Source: Aculops lycopersici (taxonomy: Eukaryota > Arthropoda > Arachnida > Trombidiformes > Eriophyidae). Taken from it: a DNA stretch of 64,000 nucleotides. The stretch is from assembly GCA_015350385.1 (NCBI GenBank), contig WNKI01000001.1:10308906-10372905 (forward strand), read 5' to 3'. Below, one piece after another: positions 62,166 through 64,000 of the stretch; the first letter of the stretch is position 1, and every line of letters begins with the position of its first letter. The position numbers were made by a program, and so were the translations under genes. The notes under the pieces are model-generated. The model was not told the origin of the DNA and did not search any database. It saw only the letters and a program-made list of their open reading frames with translations.

Positions 62166-63812
62166 TAAAGCTCTAGTTGGACTTCGAGTCCGAGTCCGAG
62201 TCCGAACCTGAGCCCAGTGGTCTGAGTTTGCACTTGCAGCTGATTGATGGTGACACGATGACTTGAGGAGTTTGCGCGCAACCACCGAGCATAGGATGAT
62301 TGAGGGCCGCGATTTGCGGCCGCCGCCGTAGAAAAACAACTGAAGCGTTAGGATGCCGCCGTTGGTTCCCGCCTCGGTCCGAGTGGCTGACTGGTTTAGC
62401 CGGCAAAAAGGAGGAGAGTTGGCGATGTTTTGTGTCGTGGCACTGCGGTCTTGGCGGCGGTCGTGGCCGTCATCGCCTCTGGCTCGTCTCTTGGCGCTGG
62501 CAAAGTGACAGGCGCGCGGGAGCCGAAAAACAAAGTAGACGCAAGCTCGCGACTCAAACTCCACAGGCGGCCGCCAAGCGCGGGCCGAAAAAACTCGACC
62601 AACTCCCGCCAAATTTGCTCCTCGAATATTTTCGCCCGCCGCCCTGTTATCTAGGACACAAGTAAGCCTCTCTTTTTGGCTTGGAAATGTGGTGTTGTTT
62701 TCGCGGGTGCAGCAGGAGGACGAGGAGCAGATAGGAGCTTTGGTGCGCAGGCGAGCGGAAGGAGTGCGTCCCTGAGCTCGAGACGGAAACTCTCGAGGCG
62801 AACCAACCACTCGACGGCCGGCGAGCGAGTTGATCCAACCGAGAGCACAGTTTAGATCTGAGACTGGGATGAAATGAGAGTGGAGAGTGGGGAGGAGAGA
62901 AGGAAGAAGAGAGGAAGGAGAAGGGAGAAAGGAGAAGGAAGGGGAGAGGGGAGGAGAGGGGAGAGGAGAGGAGAACTAGAAAGACAGAAAGCAAGTGTCT
63001 ATAGTACAGAGGCACAGGGAGATGCGTCATCTGGCCACCAAGTTGACGCGCGCCCCTCTGAGGCTTCGGAGATGCAACCGGAAGTTGCGATCAGTGACAC
63101 TGGCCAGCCGACTGTTGCTGTCAGGCGCGCGGCTCGTCCTCGTCGGCTGGCTGTCATCACGCGCGAAGCTTGATGATATGAAGAGAGGATAGCGGCGGCC
63201 ATTATTTGATTACGCCCAGCGTCCACCTGGCCGATTTCCGCTACCTTCCTGCCCCAGCGAGCTGCGCTGGCAAGCTAAAGCAGGTTGGCTCGCTCCACTC
63301 GGCCGCCAGTCAATCAGGAGACAGGAGAGAGGAGAGTGGAGGCTGGAGCGCGAAAGTTGAACGCGTGGCATGAATACAAAGCGACTACTCGGATCGCTAT
63401 GGCGTTATTTTTCCCCTCTTTTTCTCTATGGATGCGCCGGCTCGGCCCAGCTTAGCACCGAGAGAATGGGCGGCGCTGATTTTGCACACAAACTCGAACC
63501 CTAGATCTTCCGTGAGCAGTGGGCCAAACAGCCACTGGACTAGCAGCCACTCGAGACGACGACGACGAGCGAGTTGAATGCACCAGTCGGCCGACCAGCA
63601 GCAGGAAGTCGCGCGCTCAATGGCACAACTTCCGCTTCGGCCAAGCGAGCGGATAAGTTATTGGCTCTGAATTAATATTTCGTCATCGTTCGCCTCGAAG
63701 CTTCGCTCGCCGGTTTAGTTTCAAGCTCAAGCTCAAAGTGAAGCTCGAGGACGTGAACTAGCGACTCGTCTCTGGGTCTTGGCGCGCTTTTGTGTCGAGT
63801 TCCAGCGGCACT

Positions 63813-64000
63813 ATGCGCTTGTTGCGTCTTCGGCCAGCCACCGCGCCGCCGGCCAATCAATCAAGTGATTGCAAGGCGCTCTTTGCTTTGATCAAATTGC
63901 GCAAATTCAAGCCCCTGATACTCGAGCGCCAGAAATGGGGGGCCACATTTCAGCGCAACCTCGAGCTCGACGCGACGGGCGCGCTTCCGGCCGACGAGTG
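63813..64000 (+). CDS. Possible start of a gene running off the right edge
   Basis: ATG at 63813 followed by 62 codons without a stop to the end of the window. The part after residue ~20 (KALFALIKLRKFKPLILERQ, then KWGATFQRNLELDA) looks less random than the GC-driven frames nearby. No family recognised and the true 5' end is unclear. Confidence 0.2.
   Translation, partial: MRLLRLRPATAPPANQSSDCKALFALIKLRKFKPLILERQKWGATFQRNLELDATGALPADE

Larger units (their letters stand above)
61382..64000. other. K2P intron / upstream sequence
   Basis: No K2P TM1 exon recognised. Holds the hexanucleotide repeat at 62071-62165, a GA-rich purine tract (~62870-62990), and an open plus frame from 63813 to the window end. 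Confidence 0.5.

Noticed and set aside
61992..62810. 272-codon minus frame with VPVP/LLLL runs
   Set aside because: Does not start at ATG in a sensible context; the C-terminal part is the hexanucleotide repeat and the rest has no recognisable domain.

Overview
This is a nuclear genome window from a small arthropod, most likely a mite. The arthropod call rests on a Rebers-Riddiford cuticle protein (8825-9322), a Reeler-domain secreted protein, a TASK-type K2P channel, a peptide GPCR and an NRF-6-type acyltransferase. Long, normally intron-rich genes are uninterrupted here: PRPF6, OGT, Nup214, cystinosin, G-alpha-s and epsin. The introns that remain are often about 90-150 bp. Intergenic space is compact around housekeeping genes and longer around signalling genes. 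This intron poverty resembles eriophyoid (gall/rust) mites, but that placement is inference, not proof.

Layout. 1-8 kb: importin-alpha (partial, minus) diverges from epsin; two tandem secreted paralogues follow, then PUS10 and IGBP1/Tap42 on minus, which splice in one open frame. 8-16 kb: cuticle protein, single-Tudor protein, trypsin-like protease, small coiled-coil protein. 16-19 kb: an RluA-like pseudouridine synthase and G-alpha-s converge with 4 bp between stop codons. 19-31 kb: a six-exon neuropeptide-type GPCR and PRPF6. 33-41 kb: Reeler protein, PPP1R3 (glycogen-targeting PP1 subunit), Asterix/WDR83OS, a Tc1/mariner element and an unknown transmembrane protein. 44-58 kb: acyltransferase, cystinosin, an unknown basic protein, OGT and Nup214. 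58-64 kb: the 3' part of a K2P channel whose 5' exons lie beyond the window.

The most unusual structure is at 34.5-39.7 kb. The promoter, 5' UTR and first 24 codons of Asterix are duplicated, and the copy forms the start of the PPP1R3 gene. The original copy was then hit by an intact mariner-like element, while the copy at PPP1R3 keeps the empty TA site. Other notable points are a predicted PUS10-IGBP1 fusion frame, an OGT whose first TPRs are replaced by a coiled coil, shortened PRPF6 and Nup214, and a patchwork of PUS10 and epsin fragments between the secreted paralogues.

The genes do not form one pathway. They are a mix of housekeeping (nuclear transport, splicing, RNA modification, PP2A and PP1 regulation, O-GlcNAc), signalling (GPCR, Gs, K2P) and secreted or cuticular functions. 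Exon models were made by eye from splice consensus, frame and family homology; no search was run.
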